NCBI GenBank assembly: GCA_020310875.1
Contig: CM035407.1
Coordinates: 67,025,158 to 67,089,157 of the forward strand
Source of the DNA: Ceratopteris richardii
Lineage: Eukaryota; Streptophyta; Polypodiopsida; Polypodiales; Pteridaceae
Reading direction: 5' to 3'
DNA length: 64,000 bases
The notes below the pieces were generated by a model. It had not been told where the DNA came from. It was given only the letters and a program-made list of their open reading frames with translations, and ran no database searches. The translations under genes were made by a program, and so were the position numbers. Each line of letters opens with the position of its first letter. Position 1 is the first letter of the stretch. Shown piece after piece: positions 12,300 through 22,443 of the stretch.

Positions 12300-13258
12300 T
12301 CTATTATTTGAAATAGTGATATAAAGTTCATTTAACAAATTTGTATTTTGTTAAATCAAAATATTCTTTGAAAATGAGAAATGGAGACCATTATAGATGG
12401 ATGGTCAAAGTGAGGGAACATGCTTCAAACATATGCATTAAAAAAGGGTTAAGGGAACATGCTTGAAGCATATGAATTTAAAAAGAGAAACCAATGCAAT
12501 TATTCCTTTCTTCAAAGAATAGTATAGAGTGTTTTAGTGAGTGTCCTAAGATTTCCTCTAGGTTTTCTAGACATAAGAATATTATAAAGAAGCTTATATA
12601 TGATGTGGACTAGTTAGGGTTACCTCCATATTACAAAATCCATATAGCTTTCCAAGGGTTGATTTTTCTAGGAAGAAGAATCTAATAGACCATCTTGTCT
12701 TATTGATCAAGAAACCTATTCTTATTCATACCCTAGAAAATATACAAGATAGAGGATAAAATAAATTCACAAGTTACAACATTCTAGAGTGCTTGTTGTC
12801 TTGAAGAGGACTATCACTTTGCATTGCTAGCAAGGAATGAGAAGTTTTGGTTTGTAAGTGCTTTTCTACCTTGAGCATTGAGAAGAATGATCTTTAGAGG
12901 GGGGAAAAGAGTGTTAAAATTTTATGAAGGTGCTATATTATATGCATATGGAGTCAAAAACAAAGTCTCTTGTTTGATGGAGACAATGCCTTAGTGGATG
13001 CATCCAAGGCTAAGGTCATTATGCTCACATGGTCTCCTAGAGAACCTTAGAGATGGTTCTAGAGACACGCATTAACAATGGATACATGAACATAGGAGAT
13101 AAGACCACAAGCAATATATTTTCTCTTTGACTTTCAAAAATAAATTAAAGCGGTAGAAAAGCTATGAAGGATGATCTTAGAGAGCTATAAGGAGGGGAAG
13201 AAAACAACTAAGCTAGTTTTTTTAGGTGGCATGAGAAACAAATACTACTCTTTATCAT
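12300..13258. other. AT-rich intergenic stretch, nothing recognised
   Basis: I see no long open frame, no retroelement motif and no RNA gene here. Short local repeats such as GGGAACATGCTT..AGCATATG (twice near 12415-12475) are present but have no evident role. Confidence 0.4.
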
Positions 13259-13783
13259 ACCTTATTTGTTTTCTTTCCAAACATGCATTATGAAATAGGA
13301 GCTCTTCAAATTTAGGAGGTTAATATCTTCCCAATCATACATGATGGAGTAAGGAACTCTTCAAATCTAGGAGGCCAATATCTCTTAGTTATCATTTGAG
13401 CTTGTGAGAGGCATTTAATAGCCTTGTTGAACTATGAGAATCCTCTCACTATCATGGAGGAAGGAACCTTTAGAGCCTTTTTTTTTTGAGAAAGTTCAAA
13501 TGAAGCTTCATCTCCTTTATACCTTATTTGTTTTCTTTCCAAACATGCATTATGAAATAGGAGCTCTTCAAATTTAGGAGGTTAATATCTTCCCAGTCAT
13601 ACATGATGGAGTAAGGAACTCTTCAAATCTAGGAGGCCAATATCTCTAAGTTATCATTTGAGCTTGTGAGAGGCATTTAATAGCCTTGTTGAACTATGAG
13701 AATCCTCTCACTATCATGGAGGAAGGAACCTTTAGAGCCTTTTTTTTTTTGAGAAAATTCAAATGAAGCTTCATCTCCTTTAT
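13259..13783 (+). repeat. 262-bp direct tandem duplication
   Basis: The copies at 13259-13520 and 13521-13783 are nearly identical, including a poly(T) run of 10-11 bases near their ends. Within each copy a shorter internal repeat (CTCTTCAAAT..TAGGAGG) occurs twice. The high identity points to a recent duplication. It is non-coding. Confidence 0.85.
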
Positions 13784-13949
13784 AGCTTGAATTTGATTGA
13801 AAGAACAACTATGTAACTGAAGGGGCATAGTACCCATAGGACCCCCCATATCCACAAAGAAACAATTAGACTGCCCGTAGGTGACACTTGAAAAGGACTA
13901 CCTGAAGACTAACTTATTTAAATTTGCTCAAAGGCAATAATATTTTACC

Positions 13950-14045
13950 TTAGAACCACAATCGTTCTTCCTAATGGAGGGATTGATCCCTCGCCCCTGC
14001 TTCTAGAGGCGAAGGGCCAAATCAAACAGCCTAACGCGCAAGAAC
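13950..14045 (-). repeat. SINE-like patch
   Basis: On the minus strand a GCGCGTTAGGCTGTTTG block is followed about 35 bp later by GGGATCAATCCC. This resembles the box A/box B spacing of tRNA-derived SINEs. A similar CGTTAGG..CTGTTTG block occurs at about 15800-15830. Weak evidence; no target duplication or tail was found. Confidence 0.3.
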
Positions 14046-15539
14046 ATCTAAAGTCTATTCTTCTGACTCCTAGTAACAATTACTAATGAAGGTTCATGTT
14101 GTATGTGCGTTTTTAATTTTGTAGGGTCCATCCATACAAAAGAATCTTTGAGTGACGTGCGAGTTAGATTTCAAGTGAACGAGGTTGCAATAGGTCCTAT
14201 ACCCAAGATGTCCTCTTCACGGATCCAATTTGCTTTGACTTTCTATGGAAATACCTTTCCTTCAAAATTAAAGCTTTTTCTATATGATTACCCATAATTT
14301 ATAGTGTGTTGAACTTTTGGAGGACGCAAACAATATTTTTAATTTCTCATTGCTACGAAACACGATGGCCGTGAGAACGAGTCCTTGGTTATAGCTCATG
14401 AGAATTGGGAGTTCTTTAGGTATTTGAGTTAAAAATGAGGTGGATGAAGAGTGACTACAAAGGAATGAAATCCATTGGGCAAAAAAGGTTTTTGGATGCA
14501 AAAAAATGAGGTAATTTCCAAACCTACAAGATGCTCGGAAAACATATGAAATAAATGGCATTTGAGTGGAAAATACATGATGTGAGGGTTGTGGAGGTTG
14601 ATATTTCAAGGTGGTTTTTTTCTTAAAGTTATGTACTTAATTAACAAAGCATAGTGTACAAGAGAATTAAGAAAGGATACAAAGCAAATTAGTAATCTTG
14701 ATAGTCTCTTTTAGCTTATCTTTTTTTTAGCTTATCTTTCTAGATAACAAAGGCCATTTAATGTCTAAACACTATTATAGCTCTTCATTATATTGCCTAA
14801 CAAGGTGAGGGGATCTCTTCCTAACAAGATAAGGGATCTCTCAATGGAAAATTCAGAGAGAGCTACCAAAATTTAGTGCACACCTATCCTTTCATATCTT
14901 TCATACAATTCTCTTTTGATAGTATTCCACAGGTAATAAAGCAGCCTATCAGTTTTCCCAAGATAGATTTGTTGTCACTTTGCCCCTAGATAGATTGCTG
15001 CTAGGAGGTCCTCATATGTAGCTTGAGAAATCTTTGCACAAAATGCCAAACCTTTTATGTGAATGAAGGATGAAAGACACACCCAAATTTCCCAAAGAAA
15101 GTAACGACTTAACTTCTGCCTTAATTTTTCAAAAGACTCGAACTTGATTAGTCATGGTCCCTTTCCTAGAATACCTATTTCTCTTTTATTTATTTCCTTG
15201 TATAACAAATATAATCGAATGTCTAAATGGAGAATGACAACCTATCACTTTGGTTTATTTTTAAAAGAAGTTCGACAAGCACCTACTTCCCCAGCTTTAA
15301 CTTTGAAAGTACAATAGTACAGGTGAATGGACATAGTATCAGTGAGACCCTCTCATATCCCACAAAGCAGAGGTTAAACTGGGTTACAAGTAGTAGGCTG
15401 GTTACAACTGGTTTAATATGGTTAAAGCCATTACATGTCCAACCCAGGGGTTAAACTCTAGATCTTTGCCTCAAAAGGTCAAAGCTTTATCAAACCACCC
15501 ATGGGACGTAGACAACCTATCACTTTAGTTTTGTTGAGA

Positions 15540-15830
15540 GAGCGTGGTTTAGTGGTTACCATCATGAATTTAAGTTGGCTTAAGTGTGTCCAATTTACGG
15601 CAGGGATCAAACACACAACCTCCCCTTCAAGAAGAGACCACATGGATTAAACACAGAACCTCCCCCTCAAGAGGAGACGGCGGGAATCAAATACACAACC
15701 TCTCCCTCGCGAAGAGACCACACAGATTAAATACACAACCTCCTCTCAAGAGGAGACGTGAGTGATTAAACACAGAACCTCCCTCAAGAGATGAATGCCC
15801 AAACAGCTGACCTAACGACAAGTGGATAAA
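15540..15830 (-). repeat. SINE-like patch containing five 39-bp tandem units
   Basis: Between 15603 and about 15800 five units of 38-41 bp begin with (G)GATYAAAYACA and contain AACCTCC and AAGAGGAGAC or a variant. Units start near 15603, 15643, 15682, 15723 and 15762. On the minus strand each unit carries a box-B-like GTGTTTGATCCC. The minus strand entering the array at about 15830 reads CGTTAGG..CTGTTTG, as in the patch at 13950. The array may be a locally amplified SINE 3' half. Confidence 0.45.
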
Positions 15831-16263
15831 AAAATGGGTAAAAATTGCTCATGTTTTCAATCAGGTAAACAGTGAAAAGGAAAGATCTTTTTACAAGAAC
15901 GAAGCTGTAAAGCAGAGTAAACAGGAGAAGATATTTCCAAGAAAGTCAAAGAACATTACTCGCTACTTTGGACGAGTCCTGTTAACTTGTGGAACGGTCT
16001 AAACGCCTTGAGAAGAATGCAGAGGTTGTGCGACGTGAAATGGCTATGGAAGACTGGTCGTGCCCTCTGGAGAAGCTGAGATCATGGAAGATGCACTTGA
16101 ATGATGTGGTTGAATGATGTGGGAACAGACATGTACATACGTTTGCGTAGCAAAAGCGCCATGGCGATGGTGGAGGCTGGACAGGTCTTACTTTTTCCAT
16201 GGCCTGTTGGCAATGTCGGCGTCGTGTGGAGGTCTGACTAACTTGGTCAAGTCTCGACGCGTT

Positions 16264-16271
16264 CTATATTA
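16264..16271 (+). promoter_or_regulatory. Probable TATA box of the polyketide synthase gene
   Basis: CTATATTA lies about 220 bp upstream of the first ATG (16492) of the gene. No ATG occurs between about 16290 and 16491, so a transcript starting near 16295 would have a clean leader of about 200 nt. No other core promoter element was firmly identified. Confidence 0.45.
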
Positions 16272-16491
16272 GAAAGTGTGTGCGAGGTAGAGTGCGTTCT
16301 GCAACAGCTTTCTTCTTGAGTTCCATCTCTTCTCCTCTGTGTGTGCTCCCTTGTCTGTGTACAGTTTCGGGAGAGGCGAAGCTCTGTTGTATCTTCTTCT
16401 ATCCTGCAGAAGGAAGCAGGCACTCTAGGTTTCTGGTTCGAACAGATCTTCCATCCGCTCAGCCTTTTCGTTCTCCAAAGCCGCTGCTACC

Positions 16492-18185
16492 ATGTTTCTC
16501 GAGGTGGAAGTTGCCGCTCAGGGCCGCCGTGAGTGGGTGCAAGCCGAGAACGTCCCCGGCACTCCCACCCCTACCTGCCCCACCTGGATCGAGCAGCCAT
16601 CGCCCCGGAACCCCCTTCCTCAGGGCCCAACCTGGGTCGAGCCCCCGTCTCCCCGCCTAAGCAGTGCGTCCTCGTCCCAGCGCCCCCCCAACGAGTTCCC
16701 GCCACCACCTAAGGCCCGCGCAGCCATCCTTGCCATGGGACGCGCCACCCCGCCCAATAAGATTGTGCAGTCCACCTACACCGACTGGTATTTCAATGTT
16801 ACCAATTCGAGTCACAAGGTTGAGCTGAAGCAGAAAATGCAACGCATCTGTAAGTTCCATCCCTATCTTTAGCTGCTCATCATGAATTAATTTCCATCCC
16901 TATCTTTAGCTGCCATTGTTGAAAGCAGATCTTCACAGATAGATCCCTTGTTATGCGATCTATGCAGAGCAGATCTGCTAGGCCGCCATGGCGTTCTACT
17001 CACGTGCCCTATTTTCTCGTATGCCCGACATTTTTTCTGTTTTATCTCGTAGACGCCACGCAGATGTGCACATTCAGGTCCAGAAGCTTAGATCTCATTG
17101 ATTCAGCCGCAGATCTGCTGATTCAGTCGCGCAAGTTCTGATCTGTTTGCTTATATATATATATATGTGATTAAGGATTTTGATTGTTGGAATATGCAGG
17201 TGACCGCTCTGGTATAGAGACTAGGTATTCTATCCTGACAGAGGAGTTTCTGAAGGAACATCCGGAGTTCTATACCCCGGGCGAGCCAAGTTTGGAGCAG
17301 CGTAATTCAATATTTGCGGAGGAGGTCCCGAAGCTAGCACACGAAGCTGCGACTCAAGCCATCGCCGAATGGGGACGCCCTGCTTCTGAAATTACGCACC
17401 TTGTAGTTGCCACCCTGACAGGCGTCGCCATCCCTGGCGCCGATGTCATGCTCACAAAGTCCCTTGGCCTAAGACCCGACGTCAATCGCGTCATGCTCTA
17501 TATGTTGGGTTGCTACGCCGGCGTCACGGCCCTTCGCGTTGCTAAGGACCTTGCTGAAAACAATCCCTCTTCGCGCATCCTCATCTGCTGCAGCGAGCTT
17601 GCGGCTCCCACCTTCCGTGCTCCCAATGAGAAATTCCCTTACGATCTTGTCGGAACGGCACTCTTCGGAGACGGAGCCTCTGGCGTGATTGTTGGCGCTC
17701 AGCCGCAGCCCAAGATTGAACGACCTCTCTACGAGATCGAGTGGGTGGGCGAAGTCCTCGCCCCCGATTCCGAGAAGATCATCGAGGGGACATTGAAGCT
17801 GGAGGGTCTGCAGTTCTACCTCGACAGAACTCTGCCTGGACTTGTCTCCAAGCATGTTGGCGCCTTCTGCAGGACCGCCCTTGATAACGCCCCGGACAAG
17901 CCTGATTATAACGATGTTTTCTGGGCTGTGCATTCTGGAGGCCCGGCCATTCTCAATGCCGTCGAGCAAGCTCTAAACCTCAAGACGGAGAAGCTCTCTG
18001 CCAGCCGTGAGATCCTCAAGAACTACGGAAATATTTCTGCTTCTACCGTCCTCTTTGTACTCGACGAGCTTCGCAAAACTGAGTCCGGGGCCGACAGACA
18101 GGTGGACTGCGAGTGGGGACTCGCCGTGGCCTTTGGCCCTGGTGTCACCATTGAAGGTGCTCTGCTGAAGCGCTGCCATAACTGA
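16492..18185 (+). CDS. Type III polyketide synthase (chalcone synthase superfamily), two exons
   Basis: This enzyme would condense malonyl-CoA units onto an acyl-CoA starter in the cytosol or at the ER. Exon 1 is 16492-16849 and exon 2 is 17200-18185; the intron (GTAAGT...GCAG) splits a Cys codon after its first base, the classic position of the chalcone synthase family intron. The product is 447 residues against about 390 usually, because about 58 proline-rich residues precede the conserved [10 protein letters not shown]. The catalytic triad is visible: C224 in GCYAGV, H364 in [10 protein letters not shown] and N397 in YGNIS; the gatekeeper F275 (LFGDG) is kept. Motifs such as [13 protein letters not shown] and AKDLAENNP recall the anther-specific (LAP5/LAP6, alkylpyrone) and alkylresorcinol branches rather than true chalcone synthase. 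The ATG at 16492 is the first in the leader, in a good ACCATG context. The gene is GC-rich compared with its surroundings and looks intact; the product is not known. Confidence 0.92.
16850..17199 (+). other. Intron of the polyketide synthase gene
   Basis: The 350-bp intron starts GTAAGTTCC and ends AATATGCAG. It is phase 1 within a Cys codon that matches Cys60 of chalcone synthases. It contains a direct repeat of TTTCCATCCCTATCTTTAGC-like sequence near its 5' end and a (TA)n run at about 17153-17166 close to its 3' end. Confidence 0.9.
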
Positions 18186-18278
18186 GTCACGACCTGCACC
18201 TCGCCTACTTCGGAGTGTTAAAGAGCCCCTATGGATACTGGCAAGCTATTTACGTAGTCTTTTTCTTTGAATCCGTAT

Positions 18279-18284
18279 AATAAA
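18279..18284 (+). terminator. Poly(A) signal of the polyketide synthase gene
   Basis: A canonical AATAAA lies 94 bp after the TGA stop codon at 18183-18185, in a T-rich 3' UTR. This supports a functional transcription unit. Confidence 0.6.
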
Positions 18285-18371
18285 AGCCTATGTATTGCTG
18301 TAGTAATATGCAGGATTGGGCATAATATCCATATTGATTTTGTAATTGCAGAACTCTTTAGTAGTTAATAT

Positions 18372-19568
18372 GCAATGGTGCATTGTAATGTGGGATAAAC
18401 AATTCAGATATTGAAATTGAATACCATTGCAATAAGCGTGAATGTCTATTAGTGAACACAATTATAATTAAGCATGAATGTCTGTTTGTGGAAGATGGTT
18501 GTGGACACAGGGAATGTTTGTGTGCAATAGAAAGATATAATCTGGCATCCTTGCCTGGTCTTTATTCACTTAAATGATCAAAAGTAGGTTTCTTACTCTT
18601 TTTACTAGTTGAAAGTAATGCTTCTCCATGTGGAAAGTGGTTCTGGACACTAAGTAATGTCTTAACAAAACAGAGATACCTTAAAATATCTTATCAATGC
18701 CAAGTCATCACTCAATTATCTGAGGGAGGTTTCATATTCTTCTGATTAGTTGCAATAGATCTTGAGGCTTGAATATACATTCCTTATTACAGAGTATTCT
18801 GCAGTTGTTAATACTAATTTCATGATTAAATTACCCAAATCAGTTCTGTCGCATGAAAATGGGAAGGATTTAGGTTGATGATAATCTTAGTGAGATTTTA
18901 TCAACAGGGTGTTTCTCAGTCGTTTGTAGGTTAATAGAAAATGTGCGTCGGCTGAATTAACAACCGTGTTATTAACCAGCTAGTGATCAAGGAAATGTTA
19001 GATGTGTGAACTGATTGTTATGGATTGATTCTTAATCTTCTAAGTTCAGTAGATTCTTATGAGTTGTTCAACTAGCAGGGGAATAGCAATGATGCATTGT
19101 AATGTGGGATAAACATTCAGATATAGAAATTGAATAGCATTGCAATAAGCGTGAATGTTTGTTAGTGAACACCATGGCAGTAAGTGTGAATGTTATTCGT
19201 GAACACAATTATAATTAAGCATGAATGTCTGTTTGTGGAAGATGGTTCTAGACACAGGCAATGTTTGTGTGCAGTAGAAAGATATAATCTGGCATCCGTG
19301 CATGGTCTTTATTCAGTTAAATGATCTAAAGTAGGTTTCGTACTCTTTTTCCTAGTTGAAAGTAATGCTCGTCCATGTGGAAAGTGGTTCTAGACACTGT
19401 GTAATGTCTTAACAAAACAGAGATACCTTAAAATATCTTATCAATGTCAAGTCATCACTCAATTATCTGAGGGAGGCTTCATATTCTTCTTATTAGTTGC
19501 AATAGATCTTGAGGCTTGAATATACATTTCTTATTATAGAGTATTCTGCAGTTGCTGATACTAATTTC
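18372..19568 (+). repeat. Spaced direct duplication of about 450-480 bp
   Basis: Sequence at about 18372-18821 recurs at about 19086-19568 with roughly 90% or better identity; starts are 714 bp apart. The second copy has an extra internal piece near 19165-19205 that repeats an AGTGTGAATGT/AGTGAACAC motif. The copies have no TG...CA ends, primer site or coding motif, so I do not call them LTRs. They lie just downstream of the polyketide synthase gene. Confidence 0.8.
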
Positions 19569-19817
19569 TCATTATAGAGTATTATACATTATCCTGTGTG
19601 GGCGTTCTCTCTCCAACAGAGTATCTGACATAAGGATAGTGCACCTCAATGTGTTTAATGCAAACATGGAACACGAGATTCCTCACAATTGTTCATGTGC
19701 TTCCCATGCACTCTACCTGTCAATAGATATGGTAGTAGAAAGAGTATAATCAACACCCAAATAATATATAAGTCGTTTGATTTGACAATAGTTGTAAAGT
19801 TTTTCCCTATACTGAGT

Positions 19818-19921
19818 TTGACAGTTAATAGGTTGCTTCTTGCTCAATCAAGATATGCATGAGCTACTATTGACAGCTAATAGGTTGCTTCTTGCTCAAT
19901 CAAGATATGCATGAGCTACTA
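19818..19921 (+). repeat. 52-bp tandem duplication
   Basis: The units at 19818-19869 and 19870-19921 both read TTGACAG(T/C)TAATAGG... and end in GAGCTACTA. They differ at about one base. Non-coding, lying inside the decayed copia D region. Confidence 0.85.
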
Positions 19922-20751
19922 AGCATAAAATAAAAGCTACTTGTGGAAACACTAGTGTCATAACAACCAATCTAACCAAAGAAAGTAAAGAAAATCATGT
20001 AAATCTGGTAGTACTGATCACTTTTTGGCATAAAGCAACCCACGTTATGAGATACTAGATAAGTAGCAAAAGACACTTTAACTCCCTTCCAATGATTGAA
20101 ACTTGGGATAATCATAAATCTGCTCATATGAGACAATAAATTGAATAATACATTGAACAATGCATACATAAATAAGGCATTTAGCACGTTGCTAATGGAG
20201 ATTAGCATCAAATGCATCTTCAACATCATAATGATCCAATTGTAAACTTGTCCCCATGGGAGTTCCAATGGGTTTATAATCCTTAAAGATCAAAACACTA
20301 CAATAATGTGCCAATGTATTTTGTTTGATATAAAGTTGCACCTCCATCAACTTGCATAATTTGAATGCTCAAATAATGATGAAAATGCCTCAAATATGAG
20401 ATTTCGAAAGAGGCATGTAAATCATTCTTAAGCTTAAAAATATGCATCTCAATGGGGCTAGTAAGCAACATGTTATCAACCTAAATAATAATGATGAGAA
20501 GCACATCATTTTCACACTTAACATAAATGATCCTTTCAATTGTTCTATTATGAAATCCATGTATTAATAAACAAGCATGCTATTTTTCATACCAAGCTTA
20601 TGCTACTTGCTTTAATCCATACACTGTCTTCCTTAACTTGCATAATTTTTATTCCCTTTTAACATAAAACCATAGGATTCAAAATCATTTAGTTTTTCAT
20701 GCAAGTCTTTGTTAAAAAAATGTAGTTTCTATGTCCAAGTGGTATGCATTT

Positions 20752-20756
20752 CAACT
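20752..20756 (+). repeat. Target site duplication of element C, left
   Basis: CAACT directly precedes the TGTTGG start of the left LTR. The same CAACT follows the right LTR at 30363-30367. Confidence 0.85.
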
Positions 20757-21562
20757 TGTTGGTTAGACAAGAAGGAGTTTGAGGGTTTGTAGGAGAAAAG
20801 GGAAGAAACAAGAAGAGATAATACACCTGGAAGCTTCTGTCGATTGATTACAGTAAGAAAATTACGATTTTGAAGTACAAGACAAGCCAATACCTCTCTG
20901 TGCACAATTCCACAGAGTGCCCAATTACAAAATACCCAATATCCCAAAGTCTTCTTGCCGCCGGCCTCCTCTGCACCAGACCTCCACCTGCTTCAAGCTT
21001 ATCCTTGTGCACACCTTGCACCAAGCTTCCACAAGGGGGGAGGAGTGAATACCTTCTGTCGGCACGCGCCCACTGCAATGGGACCTTGAGATACTTGGGG
21101 GGACTAGCTTAGCACTCTCTGCACAATCCCTTAGGTACTCCCTATGCACTCCTTCACTTCCACTTCTCTGCGTCGCACACTGGTGACTATTGCACTTCTT
21201 CCTCTTGCTTCCTTAGACTATGCTCTCTTGCTTACTCTAAAATTAGTTCAAGAATGGCCCTTGCCTTGATTTGAGTGTGTCGATCACGTATGCTCCTAAC
21301 TGCAACAACCTCTTGGTGCTCACTTTGATGTCCCAAGATTGTCCTCCCAAGTGGCAGCCAACGACTCACTGTTTTGTCCTGTAGTGACTTTAGTCTAAAA
21401 CCAAAAAAATTTTATGGGGGGCCATACTGTCACCTGTGCGTACACTTTGCTGCTTCACATACCTTCATGTTTCCTTTTAAGTCTTCACTTTTGCACATAA
21501 GAGGGGGTTCACCTGAACCTTCCAAAACACTTTAAAACACCCTTTGAACCTTAGGGAAATTA

Positions 21563-21971
21563 TCTGTTACACAAGGCTAAAAATAAATAAGAAAGTCCTA
21601 CTTCAAGTTTATTCCAAACAAAGCTGCTCATTTGCTTGAATTTCATAGTCAGTTCGCGATATAAAATAGTTGAAAAAGAAAATTTCTTTTTGATTCCAGA
21701 AGAGATTTATATCATGCACGAACCTGCCTCGGCTATTTTGGTGGCGAATAATACTCTTGTTGAAGCAGGTACACAAATAACTCACAATATTATTGCCAAA
21801 ACAACTGGATTTCTTCGAATAGAAAAGACTAAAACATATGTAACTACAATCAGAATTATACCTGGAGATCTTTACAGTTCAGACAAGCAAATTAATATAT
21901 TCAAGCGAGGTCCAACTTTACTAGCACCAGGCAGTAGAATTCTTGATGACATTAAAGCTAAAAATTGGGTT
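21563..21971 (+). pseudogene. rpoC2: Plastid rpoC2 fragment in nuclear DNA (NUPT) inside an LTR
   Basis: The insert keeps an open plus-strand frame from about 21636 to its end. It reads IVEKENFFLIPEEIYIMHEP, then ANNTLVEAGTQITHNI, GFLRIEKTK, RIIPGDLYSS, PTLLAPGSRIL and KNWVYL. This matches the C-terminal part of the plastid RNA polymerase beta'' subunit, where I know the pattern IPEE.HI, NNS..., LVRVE.K, GDIHFPGE, ILIPPG and KNWIYVQ. Only this part of a protein of more than 1000 residues is present, without a plastid promoter or neighbours, and it ends inside LTR sequence. It is therefore a nuclear copy of plastid DNA and is not expected to function. The frame is still open, which suggests a fairly recent transfer. 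Identity is recalled from the family, not searched. Confidence 0.85.
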
Positions 21972-22089
21972 TACCTCTGCAACCTGCAACCCATTTTCTC
22001 CAATTTACCTTTTGTGGACAATTAATTGTGCACTACCTGTGCACTTTGACACCTGCACTTTAGCACTTTGACTTTGCACCTGTTGACTT

Positions 22090-22170
22090 TGACCTTGACC
22101 TTGTTGACTTTGACCAATTGACTTTGACCTTTCGACTATTTGACTTTGACTGTAGTTGACTTTGACCAAC
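22090..22170 (-). promoter_or_regulatory. Array of W-box-like motifs in the left LTR of element C
   Basis: TTGACTTTGACC and variants follow one another, giving about a dozen TTGAC cores in roughly 90 bp. W boxes (TTGAC[CT]) are the known binding sites of WRKY transcription factors. In element orientation this is the start of the LTR, where the enhancer part lies. The same array is in the right LTR at 30239-30341. Confidence 0.5.
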
Positions 22171-22351
22171 ATGACTTTTATGGGCTCAATAGTTGCCCAC
22201 CACCTAATGTGCTCTCCGTCCCGGAGAGCTACAGCCAAACCCAGAGCATATAGGACATCATGAAAAGAGAGGAGCAAAACTGTAATAGGACAGCTGAGCA
22301 GCAACCAAGACCATCAAGAGCATCGGAGAAAGCACTAGAGAGTACTCAGCA

Positions 22352-22443
22352 AGGTGGGGCGGGGATAGGGGGTGGAGGGGGGGGGCGGTGTGGGGAAGAG
22401 GGGAAGGGGGGAAAGGATGGGGTGTGGGGGCGGGGTGAGGCAG
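22352..22443 (+). other. Strongly G-rich stretch, possible G-quadruplex
   Basis: At least eight runs of three or more G occur in about 90 bases, the longest with ten. The arrangement would allow G-quadruplex folding of the plus strand (the template strand of the element). No function is known for it in this family. Confidence 0.55.

Larger units (their letters stand above)
13784..16250. other. Intergenic region upstream of the polyketide synthase gene
   Basis: No convincing gene is seen. The region holds three SINE-like patches (near 13950-14045, 15430-15510 and 15540-15830), one with a tandem 39-bp repeat. Short open frames at 14103-14297 and 14280-14609 have no recognisable protein features. 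Confidence 0.4.
20757..22191 (-). repeat. Left LTR of element C (3' LTR), carrying a plastid DNA insert
   Basis: The LTR matches the right one along its length except for about 409 bp at 21563-21971, which are plastid-derived. Without that insert it is about 1026 bp. Its right end carries the same array of TTGACTTTGACC motifs as the right LTR. Confidence 0.9.

Noticed and set aside
15603-15800. The five regularly spaced units as a CRISPR array
   Set aside because: The units are contiguous and degenerate with no unique spacers, and the context is a plant nuclear genome.
16280-16660. 126-codon plus-strand frame overlapping exon 1 in another frame
   Set aside because: It starts without ATG in the leader; the overlapping frame with conserved chalcone synthase residues is the real one.
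17469-17969. 166-codon minus-strand frame opposite the polyketide synthase exon 2
   Set aside because: It is a shadow of the GC-rich real exon and has no protein features.
18372-19568. The spaced 450-480-bp repeats as an LTR pair
   Set aside because: No terminal TG...CA, target duplication, primer site or coding sequence between them.
21636-22025. Open frame encoding an RpoC2-like peptide as a working plastid gene
   Set aside because: It is a short C-terminal piece lying within a nuclear LTR and ends in LTR sequence, so it is a nuclear plastid fragment rather than a gene.
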